Shown here one piece after another: positions 53,234 through 60,930 of a DNA stretch of 64,000 nucleotides. Source of the stretch: a virus; the IMG/VR virus record IMGVR_UViG_3300025401_000023, positions 1 to 64,000 of that record, one strand, 5' to 3'. The position numbers and the translations under genes were made by a program. The notes beneath the pieces are model-generated. The model saw nothing but the letters and a program-made list of their open reading frames with translations. It was not told the origin of the DNA and searched no databases. Numbering within the stretch: the stretch's first letter is position 1; each line of letters starts with the position of its first letter.

Positions 53234-55011
53234 CCATTAAAATTAAAGAGTTAACCGTTAAAAACTTTATGAGTGTGGGTAATCAAACCCAGGCTGTAAA
53301 CTTTGCGCAGGAAAATTTGACACTTGTACTAGGTGAGAATCTGGATCAAGGTGGGGACGATAGCGGTAGCCGTAACGGTACAGGTAAAACTACTATTGTA
53401 AACGCACTTAGTTTTGCCTTGTTTGGTAACGCACTTACTAACATTAAAAAAGATAATCTTATCAATAAGATTAACAATAAGAATATGTTAGTTACTCTAG
53501 CGTTTGAAAAGGACGGCACTGAATATCGAATTGAGCGGGGGCGCAAACCTGCTATAATGAAATTCTTTGTTAACGATCAAGAACAAGAAGGCGCAGAAAC
53601 TGATGACAGTCAAGGAGATATGCGTGAAACGCAAAAGGACCTAGATGAGTTGTTAGGTATGAGCCACGACATGTTCAAGCATATTGTTGCTCTTAACACT
53701 TATACTGAACCGTTCTTATCAATGCGGGCTAATGACCAACGTGTTATTATCGAACAATTGTTAGGTATTACTCTGCTTTCTGAAAAAGCAGAAACTCTTA
53801 AAGAATTAGTTAAACAAACAAAAGATGCGGTAGTACAAGAAAGTGCTAAAATTGAAGCAACTAAAAAAGCCAACGAAGGCATACAAAAAAGTATTGACGC
53901 TCTAGTGGTTAGACAAAGTGCATGGAATAGTCAGCATCAGCAAGAAATAGAAAAAATTGGTCGCGCTATTATTGAATTAGAAAGCGTAGACATCGATGCC
54001 GAGCTTGCTAAACATGCTGACTTAAAAAGTTACTCTGAGAAATTAGCCAAGCTAAAAAGTTTAGAAAAGGAACGTGCTACGTTAGACAGCGCAACAGCGC
54101 AAGCGGAGCGTAGCGTAAAAAAGTACGCTAGCGAGCTTGCTAAACTGCAAGATCGAAAATGTCATGCTTGCGACCAAGAATTGCATGATCATAAACATGA
54201 AGAAATGACTGCTAACGCAACTCGGCATTTAGAAGAAGCCAATGTTTATCACGATAAAATTGTTGCAGACCTTGTTACCATCGTAGGTGAAATAGCCGCG
54301 GTCGGTGAGCTGACTCAACGTCCTAACACTTACTATGATACTGTTGAGCAAGCACTCAAGCATCAAAATAATCTTAAAACACTTGAAACACAGTTAGAAG
54401 TTAAGATAGGCGAAACTGATCCGTATCAAGATCAAATTGATGAGCTGAAGAATACTGCTATTCAAGAAATCACATGGGATTATGTTAATGATCTTAACAG
54501 TCTTAAAGAACATCAAGAGTTTTTACTCAAGCTATTGACCAGCAAGGATTCGTTTATTCGTAAGAAGATTATAGATCAAAACCTAGCGTATTTAAACAAC
54601 AGACTAACATACTATCTTGACCGTATGGGCTTGCCGCATCAGGTCATGTTCCAGAATGATTTAACTGTCTTAATTACACAGCTAGGGCAAGACTTAGATT
54701 TTGATAATCTAAGCCGAGGCGAACGAAATAGACTAATCCTTAGTTTGTCATGGGCGTTCCGAGATGTATGGGAAAGTCTATATCAAAATATTAACTTGTT
54801 GTTTGTTGATGAACTTATTGACAACGGGTTAGATGCTGCCGGTGTTGAAGGTGCGCTAGCAGTACTTAAGAAGATGGCACGTGAACGCAAGAAAAATATT
54901 TTCTTAATCTCACACAAAGATGAATTAATTGGTCGTGTGAACAACGTATTAAAAGTTGTTAAGGAAAATGGTTACACTAGCTATGCTAATGATTTGGAAA
55001 TAACCGAGTGA
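53230..55011 (+). CDS. 46: Recombination endonuclease subunit gp46 (SbcC/Rad50-like)
   Basis: 593 residues, T4 gp46 being 560. Walker A is NGTGKTT at 49-55, inside a longer loop (DSGSRNG) than usual. Long coiled coils surround the zinc hook C311-H-A-C314. The ABC signature LSRGERNR is near 494 and Walker B LLFVDELIDNG near 523, followed by ISHKDE. It is the ATPase partner of gp47. Confidence 0.94.
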   Translation: MTIKIKELTVKNFMSVGNQTQAVNFAQENLTLVLGENLDQGGDDSGSRNGTGKTTIVNALSFALFGNALTNIKKDNLINKINNKNMLVTLAFEKDGTEYRIERGRKPAIMKFFVNDQEQEGAETDDSQGDMRETQKDLDELLGMSHDMFKHIVALNTYTEPFLSMRANDQRVIIEQLLGITLLSEKAETLKELVKQTKDAVVQESAKIEATKKANEGIQKSIDALVVRQSAWNSQHQQEIEKIGRAIIELESVDIDAELAKHADLKSYSEKLAKLKSLEKERATLDSATAQAERSVKKYASELAKLQDRKCHACDQELHDHKHEEMTANATRHLEEANVYHDKIVADLVTIVGEIAAVGELTQRPNTYYDTVEQALKHQNNLKTLETQLEVKIGETDPYQDQIDELKNTAIQEITWDYVNDLNSLKEHQEFLLKLLTSKDSFIRKKIIDQNLAYLNNRLTYYLDRMGLPHQVMFQNDLTVLITQLGQDLDFDNLSRGERNRLILSLSWAFRDVWESLYQNINLLFVDELIDNGLDAAGVEGALAVLKKMARERKKNIFLISHKDELIGRVNNVLKVVKENGYTSYANDLEITE

Positions 55012-55274
55012 AAGAACAAGACGAAGATCTGCATGCAGAACTGATGAGATTACTTCGAGTGTATTTCGAAGAAAATCAACAGTGGATCAACACTGGCACT
55101 TATGCTAGCAGTATTCGTATTAGGCATTTATTATCAGACATACGTAATGTGTGTTCTGATAGACGTAAAGATATTAGGCTTTGGCAAATAGAAAAAAGAC
55201 AGCAGTTAGATGAACGTAAAGTTCGTCGAGCCGCTCAAAAACAACAGGCTCAGGATCAAGATAACACTAACTAG
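55008..55274 (+). CDS. Small conserved protein after gp46, GTG start
   Basis: 88 residues; the GTG start overlaps the gp46 stop (GTGA). Helical and strongly charged (LLRVYFEENQQWINTGTYAS, RIRHLLSDIRNVCSDRRKDI), ending Gln/Arg-rich. I know similar small proteins next to gp46 in T4-like cyanophages. A nucleic-acid or recombination accessory role is a guess. Confidence 0.6.
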   Translation: MKEQDEDLHAELMRLLRVYFEENQQWINTGTYASSIRIRHLLSDIRNVCSDRRKDIRLWQIEKRQQLDERKVRRAAQKQQAQDQDNTN

Positions 55275-55277
55275 TGT

Positions 55278-55703
55278 ATGTCTTGGTACTACGAAAATCA
55301 ATTAATAGAAGAATTGCCCGAAGATTGTGTTGGATTTGTTTATCTAATTACAAATACAATAAGCGGGCGTATGTACATAGGCAAAAAACTAGCTAAATTT
55401 TCTAAAACTACCTACAAAGTAGTCAAGTTAAAAAACGGCACTAAGAAAAAAAAGAAAATCCGTGGTAAAATTGACAGTGATTGGCGGACCTATTATGGGT
55501 CTTCGGACGAATTACTCAAGGATATTGCGCAGTTAGGTCAAGAAAACTTTCGTAGGGAAATACTATTTTACTGTAAATCCAAGGCAGAAACGTCATACAT
55601 AGAGGCTCGTGAACAGTTTAGTCGTAAAGTATTAGAATCAAAAGACTATTATAACGGGCAGATTTCTGTTCGTGTTCATGGCTCACATATACTTAAATCA
55701 TAA
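55278..55703 (+). CDS. GIY-YIG nuclease (SegE-like)
   Basis: 141 residues. The GIY-YIG core is present as GFVYLITNTISGRMYIG (Y22, Y33-I-G35), followed by a basic loop (VKLKNGTKKKKKIRG) and DWRTYYGSSDELLKDI, then EILFYCKSKAETSYIEAREQ with the catalytic Glu. It resembles T4 Seg-type endonucleases, widespread in T4-like phages. It lacks an obvious DNA-recognition tail, so it could be a freestanding homing enzyme or a domesticated nuclease. It stands between recombination genes and a long non-coding stretch. Confidence 0.8.
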   Translation: MSWYYENQLIEELPEDCVGFVYLITNTISGRMYIGKKLAKFSKTTYKVVKLKNGTKKKKKIRGKIDSDWRTYYGSSDELLKDIAQLGQENFRREILFYCKSKAETSYIEAREQFSRKVLESKDYYNGQISVRVHGSHILKS

Positions 55704-55838
55704 TAAATCAGGCTCTTAAATCACCAAATAAGCCCGCACAGGCGTTGATATTGTGCCCTAAATCCGTTCTGATGTGTGACGGTAAGGTAGTTCTGCTTGG
55801 TGACAGAGTTGTAAATCACTATCCTTTACAGGACGACG

Positions 55839-55889
55839 ATGGAATATACCTATAATCCGTTTGATTTGCAAGGAGAATACAAAGGGTAA
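55839..55889 (+). CDS. Possible 16-residue leader peptide
   Basis: ATG at 55839 with AGGA at 55830-55833, 5 bases upstream, encodes MEYTYNPFDLQGEYKG and stops at 55887-55889. It overlaps the start of the candidate RNA. Good spacing of the ribosome site is the only support; chance is quite possible. Confidence 0.2.
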   Translation: MEYTYNPFDLQGEYKG

Positions 55890-56070
55890 AAGAGGGGTAG
55901 TGGCCCCACGTTTACTAGCATGTTAGCGTATGTTAGTAAGCCGCCGTCATATAAAGACAGCATGAGCAGGTACCGGATGACCGCCTGTGTTCTAGTGCTA
56001 ACGCTAAGTGATGTTGTTCGACTCAGATAATGTCCAAAAATACTTTGCCCTGCCTGGGCAAAGTGTGACT
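55863..56070 (+). ncRNA. Candidate structured non-coding RNA
   Basis: Potential hairpins in order: GGGG/CCCC (55894-55907), a 10-bp stem with one wobble (55912-55921 with 55930-55939, 8-base loop), CAGG+CGG with CCG+CCTG around an ATGA loop (55967-55987), a 5-bp stem with CTAA loop (55993-56006), and a 9-bp terminator-like hairpin at 56042-56064. A TATAAT at 55851-55856 could start it, but the best -35 (TTTACA, 55825-55830) is 20 bases away. I do not recognise the family; it is not a tRNA or tmRNA. Strand and ends are inferred. Confidence 0.4.
56042..56064 (+). terminator. Terminator-like hairpin
   Basis: ACTTTGCCC (56042-56050), loop TGCCT, GGGCAAAGT (56056-56064): a perfect 9-bp stem. No U-run follows at once (gtgact), so it may terminate weakly or mark an RNA 3' end. 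A second small hairpin AACGC-TTC-GCGTT with TTATTATAATT after it lies near 56092-56115. Confidence 0.45.
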
Positions 56071-56158
56071 GAACGATCTAGATAATATCTTAACGCTTCG
56101 CGTTTTATTATAATTAATAAAAAGAAACAATATGTGTTTGAGCTTTAGCGAAAAACAC

Positions 56159-56177
56159 AGTTGAACGTAGTTCAACT
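56159..56177 (+). promoter_or_regulatory. Hairpin AGTTGAAC-GTA-GTTCAACT
   Basis: Perfect 8-bp stem with a 3-base loop, followed by TTTAAATTG, 35 bases before the next gene's start. It could be a terminator for leftward or rightward transcription, or a leader structure. Confidence 0.4.
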
Positions 56178-56183
56178 TTAAAT

Positions 56184-56199
56184 TGTGATAAATATCACA
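56184..56199 (+). promoter_or_regulatory. Late-type promoter within a CRP-like dyad
   Basis: TGTGATA-AA-TATCACA is a perfect dyad; written as TGTGA-TAAATA-TCACA it equals the CRP/FNR-type consensus. The same bases contain GATAAATA, the late-type promoter element, followed by CATAGG. It lies 13 bases before the gene at 56212. Which reading matters is unknown. Confidence 0.4.
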
Positions 56200-56211
56200 T
56201 AGGATCTTAAT

Positions 56212-57366
56212 ATGAAAATCTATGAAATAATCTCTGAACAACAAACACAAGAAGGTCTAGCCGCTGATATATTAGGTGGTATTGGAAGTCTTGGGTTCAA
56301 AGCCGCTAAGGCATTCCACGGAGATGAACCACTGATTAAAAAAGGTGCCCAAGAGCTAGCAGACTTTGCTAAAACTCGAAATACTACAGTTGCCGCTGCC
56401 GCTAAAGATCTAGCTAAAAAAGATGCCGCTGAAATTGCGCATTATGCTGAGAAATATAAAGTTAGTCCCGAAGAAGCTGCCAAGGCTTTAAACAAACGTC
56501 CAGACCTTGCTGACAAAGTACTTGCTCAAGCTAAAACAGACAGTGGACTTAGAACCGTTGGACTAGGTAAACTAGTTGGCATGGGCAAATTGGAAATGAT
56601 CAAAGAAGGTGGTAAGAAGTTAGCCAGCCTTGGATTTGATGCAGCCTATCTTTATGAATTATGGTCTCCAGCACTTGAGTATTATAATCATATGAAAGAT
56701 GCTGAAGAATGGGTCAAAGCAGGAAAAATTCCTCCTGGATATGAACAGTTTAAAGATGTTACTGAATGGTACAATGCTTACCGTCAGCGTGAAATGCAAA
56801 TCCTAATTGGTCGTGAAATATCAAACTTTGCAGTGGCTAAGATTGCTAAAATACCAGGAAATATTCTTGGTGGATTCTTTACTAAGATGGGTGCTGAAAA
56901 ATTAGGAAAAGCAGTTTCAGGCCTAGGAAATCAACTAGTTGGTACAGTTGCATTAAGTATGTTTAACAATAGTGATGTAGCCAAAGGTATTGCAGAAGGT
57001 ATGGCCGGATCGTTCTTTGGTATACAAGATTTTGTTGGTGCAAAAGGTGTACAAGTATTAGATGCATTAACACCTGAGTTTATGAAGAGTGTTAAACAAG
57101 GTCCTGTTACTACACCTGCAACAACTCCAGATAGTACACCTGCCGCAAGCGGAACTACACCTACACCTACTAACGGAACTCCTGCAACAACTCCAGCCGC
57201 TGGACAGGGAGCTACACCTACTGCCGCAGGAGGGCAACCAGAATTACTAAGCGGGTTTAAATTAGCACCAAATGCTAGTCCAATAGCGCAGTGGAAAGAT
57301 ATTGGTACTGGATGGATGCAAGATCCTAAAACTGGACAACGTGCATTGAAAGCACAATTAAATTAA
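56212..57366 (+). CDS. Probable internal or structural virion protein
   Basis: 384 residues. The start MKIYEIISEQQ resembles the N-termini of several structural proteins in T4-like aquatic phages. Residues 10-135 are Ala/Lys/Glu-rich helices (AAAAKDLAKKDAAEIAHYAE, SPEEAAKALNKRPDLADKVL), followed by a Gly-rich membrane-active-looking helix region (about 200-290) and a Pro/Thr/Ala linker (TTPATTPDSTPAASG...) before a small C-terminal domain (SPIAQWKDIGTGWMQDP). It may be packaged in the head or tail. Its stop overlaps the stop of the convergent frameshift frame. Confidence 0.6.
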   Translation: MKIYEIISEQQTQEGLAADILGGIGSLGFKAAKAFHGDEPLIKKGAQELADFAKTRNTTVAAAAKDLAKKDAAEIAHYAEKYKVSPEEAAKALNKRPDLADKVLAQAKTDSGLRTVGLGKLVGMGKLEMIKEGGKKLASLGFDAAYLYELWSPALEYYNHMKDAEEWVKAGKIPPGYEQFKDVTEWYNAYRQREMQILIGREISNFAVAKIAKIPGNILGGFFTKMGAEKLGKAVSGLGNQLVGTVALSMFNNSDVAKGIAEGMAGSFFGIQDFVGAKGVQVLDALTPEFMKSVKQGPVTTPATTPDSTPAASGTTPTPTNGTPATTPAAGQGATPTAAGGQPELLSGFKLAPNASPIAQWKDIGTGWMQDPKTGQRALKAQLN

Positions 57367-57599
57367 AGAAGTGGTAGACCAGTATCTTCAACTGATTTAA
57401 TATTTTCTTTAATTATTTCATAAGCGGCTCGGCGATCGTCGTAGCTGTAGGTGTACATTAAATCATTTACTGTAACACCACCCCGCATGTACCAGCTAAT
57501 TCTAAATAATTCTTCTTTGAATTGTTTTATTTCTGTATCAAGCCTAACTAGACGTTCTTCAATCTCAAAGGGTGTGAGACCAATTAGGCTTATGCGAAA
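57363..57599 (-). CDS. -1 frameshift extension of the gp26-like tail gene (T part)
   Basis: A 78-codon frame on the minus strand entered from the gp26-like gene by a -1 shift; it has no ATG, GTG or TTG start. Its product, after the slip, runs FRISLIGLTPFEIEERLVRL, then helix, then LFRISWYMRGGVTVNDLMYT and YDDRRAAYEIIKENIKSVED, ending TGLPLL. The WYMRGG...ENI...TG-P pattern is known to me from a small protein beside gp26-type genes in T4-like cyanophages. The fused product would be about 349 residues. It is probably the T half of a tail-assembly chaperone that contacts the tape measure, whose gene is adjacent. Confidence 0.75.
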   Translation of the reverse strand, partial: FRISLIGLTPFEIEERLVRLDTEIKQFKEELFRISWYMRGGVTVNDLMYTYSYDDRRAAYEIIKENIKSVEDTGLPLL

Positions 57600-57605
57600 A
57601 AATTT
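57540..57605 (-). promoter_or_regulatory. Programmed -1 ribosomal frameshift signal
   Basis: In the gp26-like frame the codons read TCA AAT TTT TTC GCA TAA. This gives two overlapping slippery heptamers, A AAT TTT and T TTT TTC (57605-57596). Seven bases after the first, AAGCCTAATTGG (57591-57580) can pair with CTAGTTAGGCTT (57551-57540): 12 pairs with two wobbles. The 28-base loop holds a further TCTCA/TGAGA hairpin. Slip site, spacing and stem fit known -1 signals. Confidence 0.75.
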
Positions 57606-58411
57606 GAATTATCTAGCTCAATGCTAACTTCGTTATCACGGTCGCAACTTTTGCATTTAACTTTATAGTTAGGCAACAACCAAGTTTTTTGATTTTCTTC
57701 AATTTGTTTTTTAATTGCATCAAAAACAGTCTTGTCGCAATTTTCTAACCATTCTTTAATATGTCCGCGTTCAGTTACATTAGTAGTTTCGACTTCAACA
57801 CTTTCTACACAATCGGTAATCATGTCGTTTTGTATAATCCCAATAGCAGTAAACAGCTCGTTAACTTTTTTCTGCTGTTCAGTTGCGTCAGTGATAGCTT
57901 CAACTTGACTTAATTGTTGTTGCAATTGGAAATTTTTAATGTTAACATCTGTACTTTGCTTGTAGTTCAATGGTCTAATCTTAATCACTAGATTGTTGAT
58001 AACAACACGATTATCAAATTTACAGTTTGAATAGTGTTCAATAGCTTTACCTAGATCTAAATCATAATCATTTTCAGCACCGCACCCTGGGCAATTATGT
58101 GTAACAGCCATCATGTTACCATAGGTGGCAATTCTAATAGCAGTGAACAACAAGTTAGTGTCAAGCGTACTAACATCCCATCCATTTTTAATACTAGGAC
58201 AGCAACTTTCTAGTACCTTTACTGTGCTTTCTCCACTTAGCAACGCATCAGGAGTGCGTATAATAATTTCGTCCATACCTGTCATACCAAATACAGGCAT
58301 ACTTTCAGTATTACCGGTTAAAGATCCAGATTCGTTGTAAATGCCTTTACTGGCTAGACTAATAAAGATCTTAGGTTGTCTAAAGTATTGTTGCAGAGGA
58401 TTATTGGCCAT
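57590..58411 (-). CDS. gp26/gp51-like baseplate-hub or tail-assembly protein
   Basis: 273 residues, started by AGGAG and ATG 58411. IIIRTPDALLSGESTVKVLE, then CCPSIKNGWDVSTLDTNLLF and TAIRIATYGNMM are typical of the T4 gp26/gp51-type family. Two C-x-x-C pairs, NCPGCGAE and KCKSCDRD, suggest a zinc-ribbon part. In T4 these proteins assist hub assembly. The frameshift into 57363-57599 and the adjacent tape-measure gene suggest that here it works as the G part of a tail-assembly chaperone. That function is inference. Confidence 0.75.
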   Translation of the reverse strand: MANNPLQQYFRQPKIFISLASKGIYNESGSLTGNTESMPVFGMTGMDEIIIRTPDALLSGESTVKVLESCCPSIKNGWDVSTLDTNLLFTAIRIATYGNMMAVTHNCPGCGAENDYDLDLGKAIEHYSNCKFDNRVVINNLVIKIRPLNYKQSTDVNIKNFQLQQQLSQVEAITDATEQQKKVNELFTAIGIIQNDMITDCVESVEVETTNVTERGHIKEWLENCDKTVFDAIKKQIEENQKTWLLPNYKVKCKSCDRDNEVSIELDNSNFFA

Positions 58412-58423
58412 ATTTTACTCCTG

Positions 58424-58447
58424 ATAAATATATGATATAGTATTTAT
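58424..58447. promoter_or_regulatory. Divergent late-type promoter pair
   Basis: GATAAATA on the plus strand (ATAAATA at 58424-58430) points to the tape-measure gene at 58474. ATAAATAC on the minus strand (58447-58441) points to the gp26-like gene at 58411. The elements face each other 10 bases apart, so the two transcripts would start inside each other's promoter. Confidence 0.5.
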
Positions 58448-58473
58448 ATACGCACTTTTTCAGGAAAATTTTT

Positions 58474-60921
58474 ATGGCAGATGTCGATCTCAGTCAAGGT
58501 AGTCTACAGCAACTAGCTACACTAATACGTGGGGGTAATTCTGGCGGTGCAGGTGCCGGCGGCGCAAGCGGTGCAGGAGGTGGCGCTGGATTAGGTGATA
58601 TTATTAAATCATCGGTGGGTGTAGTTGGCGCATTTACTAGTATTACTAATAACGGTAATCATGCGGCAACTGCATTAAGTCGAATGGCTAGTGTTGTTCC
58701 AGGTCTAGGCGGAGCCGCTAGTAAAGCTATCGGTGAGCTAGACGGATTAAGAACAGGCACACTAGTTAATGCACAGCATGGTGTGTCTATGAGTTTCTTA
58801 GACATGCAGAATAAGGCTAACCAAGCCGGTCTAAGTCAAGAACAATATTTGCAGGCTGTACAAAATTCTGGAATTGCACTAGATGCAGTAAGTGGAAACG
58901 CAACTGGTTCAGCTGAAAAATTATTGAAGCTTGGAAATAGTCTACAAGAAGGTGACTTAGGTAAAAATCTTAAAGAAAAAACTAACATGGCGGCAGCTGA
59001 GTTAGGTAACTTAGCAATTGTTAGTCAGTATGGTGCAAAAGCTAACCTTGATAATCCTAAAGCTATGGAAAGGGCTAGTCAATTTGCAGGTGAACTAGCA
59101 ACTAATTTACATCGTACTTCGCAAATTACTGGACAAACTCACGAAGCATTAACTGCGGCTCTTGAAGCAAGATTAAAAGAACCAGGTGTTGTTAAGATGA
59201 TGCTTAGTATGACTGAGCAACAACGCGAAGCATATGTAACAGCTCAAGCAAAATTATTAGGAATGGGACAGAGTGTAGGAGACTTAACTGATACTATTGC
59301 TAAAGGTGGTCGATATAGTAAAGAGAATGTAACAACTTTAATGTCCATGGGCCCGGCCGCTGGAGAATTTCAACGTGCAACCTATGCGTTAACACATGCT
59401 AAAACAGCTGAACAAAAAGCCGCTGCCGAACAAGCATTAGAAAAAGCCAAGTCGCACGTTAATGAATTTCAATCTAGTCAACGTTTTCAAAACATGATTA
59501 ATCGTTCTACGCCTGAAATGGCTGCAGGACTATCAAAGATTGCTGAAGAAAATAGATTGGCAGGACGACAAGTAGGTGGAAAAGCAGAAACCGGACTAAC
59601 TGGGGTAAAGGCAGATCAAGCAACTAGGGATAAAGTTGATCTGCAAGGTCAGGGTTTAGTAAAAGATGCTACAGGTAAAGTGACTCAAGATTCTAGCCGT
59701 GCTTTTGACCAAGCATTGTCAAGAACGGAAGAAAAAGGAAGAGTCGCAAGTACAGCTGGAACACAAGCACTAGCAGATACTTCAGCAAAAATTGGAGCAG
59801 ATACTGCTTCGATTAAAAAGTTTGACGGAGCAATGTCGACGGTATTTGGTGCAGGCGGAACTACTGAAGCAGCCGCAAAGAAACTACAAGCTGACTTTAA
59901 ATTACTAGGCGATGTAACTGGCATAAGCAAGCCTGGTGCCGCATCAGCCGCGCCAGCAACACCTGGTGCATCGGCAGTAGGCAATCGTGAAATAGGTAAA
60001 CCACCAGGAAGAAAAGGTGGATCTAAAGATGCTACCGGTGACTGGTTTGAAAATTTTGGTGCTGAAACTACAGTTAATTTGCACGGTGATGAAGCAGTTG
60101 TTCCTAAAGCTCAAGTTAAAACGTTTATGCAAGATATGCAAGAACGTGCTTCGAAACAAATGGCTAAACCAGCTGTAGATAATAGTAAAAATATGTTATC
60201 TGACATGTTGCCCAAGGGCGGTCTTAAACTTCCTGAAGTTAAACCACCAGAGTTACCTAAGTTAAGTGAAGAACAATTAAAAACTCTTTCAGAAGGTCCC
60301 GGCGAACGTAACCAAGGAAAAGGTAGTCCCTTTTATCAAGAAGCATTAAAACTACAAGAAGATATTAAAGCAAGAGCTACTGCTCCTAAAGTTGAAACAC
60401 CTAAAGCAGAAGTCCCTAAGCTAGACATACCTAAAGTTGAACCAAAAGCAGAAGTCCCTAAGCTAGACATACCTAAAGTTGAACCAAAAGCAGAAGTCCC
60501 TAAGCTAGACATACCTAAAGTTGAACCAAAAGCAGAACCTAGTATATTTGATCGTATAAAAACTCAAATATCAAGTATCGTATCTAAAACTACTGCTCCG
60601 ACAGCTCCTTCTATACCAAAATTAGATAGTATTAGTGCTGACATTGCTAAACCAGTAACTCAAACACCGTTGCCAAAACCAGTTCCTAAAATAGAAACAG
60701 CAGAAAAGCCAGTTGAACAACCGAAAGCGCAAACAGCTACAGCGGCTCAACCAGCGGCAACTGGCACTAGTGCTATATCATTAAAAGATCTCAATGACCA
60801 GCTAACGATGTTAAATAAACAAATGGGACAAATGATAAGTCATGCGGCCACCACCGCCGAAGCTAGCCAGAAGACAGCAAAGTCTACTTCTAGACCAGCA
60901 GGTAGCAGAGCATTAGCCTAA
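58474..60921 (+). CDS. Tape-measure-like tail protein
   Basis: 815 residues, Ala/Gly/Lys-rich and mostly helical, longer than T4 gp29 (590). At about 527-545 it has WFENFGAETTVNLHGDEAVV, the G-x-x-T-x-V-x-L-H-G-x-E-A-V-V element common near the end of tape-measure proteins. The C-terminal third has Pro/Lys/Glu repeats, three perfect copies of a 14-residue unit (AEVPKLDIPKVEPK) at about 645-686. Position next to the tail-chaperone gene supports a tail-length ruler. Confidence 0.75.
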   Translation: MADVDLSQGSLQQLATLIRGGNSGGAGAGGASGAGGGAGLGDIIKSSVGVVGAFTSITNNGNHAATALSRMASVVPGLGGAASKAIGELDGLRTGTLVNAQHGVSMSFLDMQNKANQAGLSQEQYLQAVQNSGIALDAVSGNATGSAEKLLKLGNSLQEGDLGKNLKEKTNMAAAELGNLAIVSQYGAKANLDNPKAMERASQFAGELATNLHRTSQITGQTHEALTAALEARLKEPGVVKMMLSMTEQQREAYVTAQAKLLGMGQSVGDLTDTIAKGGRYSKENVTTLMSMGPAAGEFQRATYALTHAKTAEQKAAAEQALEKAKSHVNEFQSSQRFQNMINRSTPEMAAGLSKIAEENRLAGRQVGGKAETGLTGVKADQATRDKVDLQGQGLVKDATGKVTQDSSRAFDQALSRTEEKGRVASTAGTQALADTSAKIGADTASIKKFDGAMSTVFGAGGTTEAAAKKLQADFKLLGDVTGISKPGAASAAPATPGASAVGNREIGKPPGRKGGSKDATGDWFENFGAETTVNLHGDEAVVPKAQVKTFMQDMQERASKQMAKPAVDNSKNMLSDMLPKGGLKLPEVKPPELPKLSEEQLKTLSEGPGERNQGKGSPFYQEALKLQEDIKARATAPKVETPKAEVPKLDIPKVEPKAEVPKLDIPKVEPKAEVPKLDIPKVEPKAEPSIFDRIKTQISSIVSKTTAPTAPSIPKLDSISADIAKPVTQTPLPKPVPKIETAEKPVEQPKAQTATAAQPAATGTSAISLKDLNDQLTMLNKQMGQMISHAATTAEASQKTAKSTSRPAGSRALA
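60406..60531 (+). repeat. Three identical 42-bp tandem repeats in the tape-measure gene
   Basis: Units at 60406-60447, 60448-60489 and 60490-60531 are identical base for base and in frame (14 codons each). A related partial unit precedes and another follows. Perfect identity suggests recent expansion. Confidence 0.95.
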
Positions 60922-60930
60922 GGATAACAG

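Larger units (their letters stand above)
55704..56211 (+). other. 508-base stretch without a clear gene, rich in hairpins
   Basis: The only gap over 300 bases. No long frame crosses it. It holds two tiny overlapping frames (55772-55855 and 55839-55889), a TATAAT at 55851-55856, six potential hairpins between 55894 and 56177, a TGTGA-N6-TCACA dyad at 56184-56199 and a late-type element at 56188-56194. Separate entries describe the parts. Confidence 0.7.

Noticed and set aside
55772-55855. 27-codon frame starting MCDGKVVLLG
   Set aside because: It reads like protein but has no ribosome site and lies in a structured stretch; too short to support.
56020-56035. GTTCGACTC, like a tRNA T-loop
   Set aside because: The flanking bases give only a 3-pair stem and no anticodon or acceptor stems fit around it.
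55704-56110. Group I intron linked to the GIY-YIG gene
   Set aside because: No convincing P, Q, R and S core boxes and no split gene on either side.
57590-57592. AUA or AUU start for the 57363-57599 frame
   Set aside because: Such starts are very rare, and the slip site, spacing and stem explain expression better.
60406-60531. CRISPR-like repeats
   Set aside because: The units are directly adjacent, in frame and code for a Pro/Lys/Glu repeat; there are no spacers.
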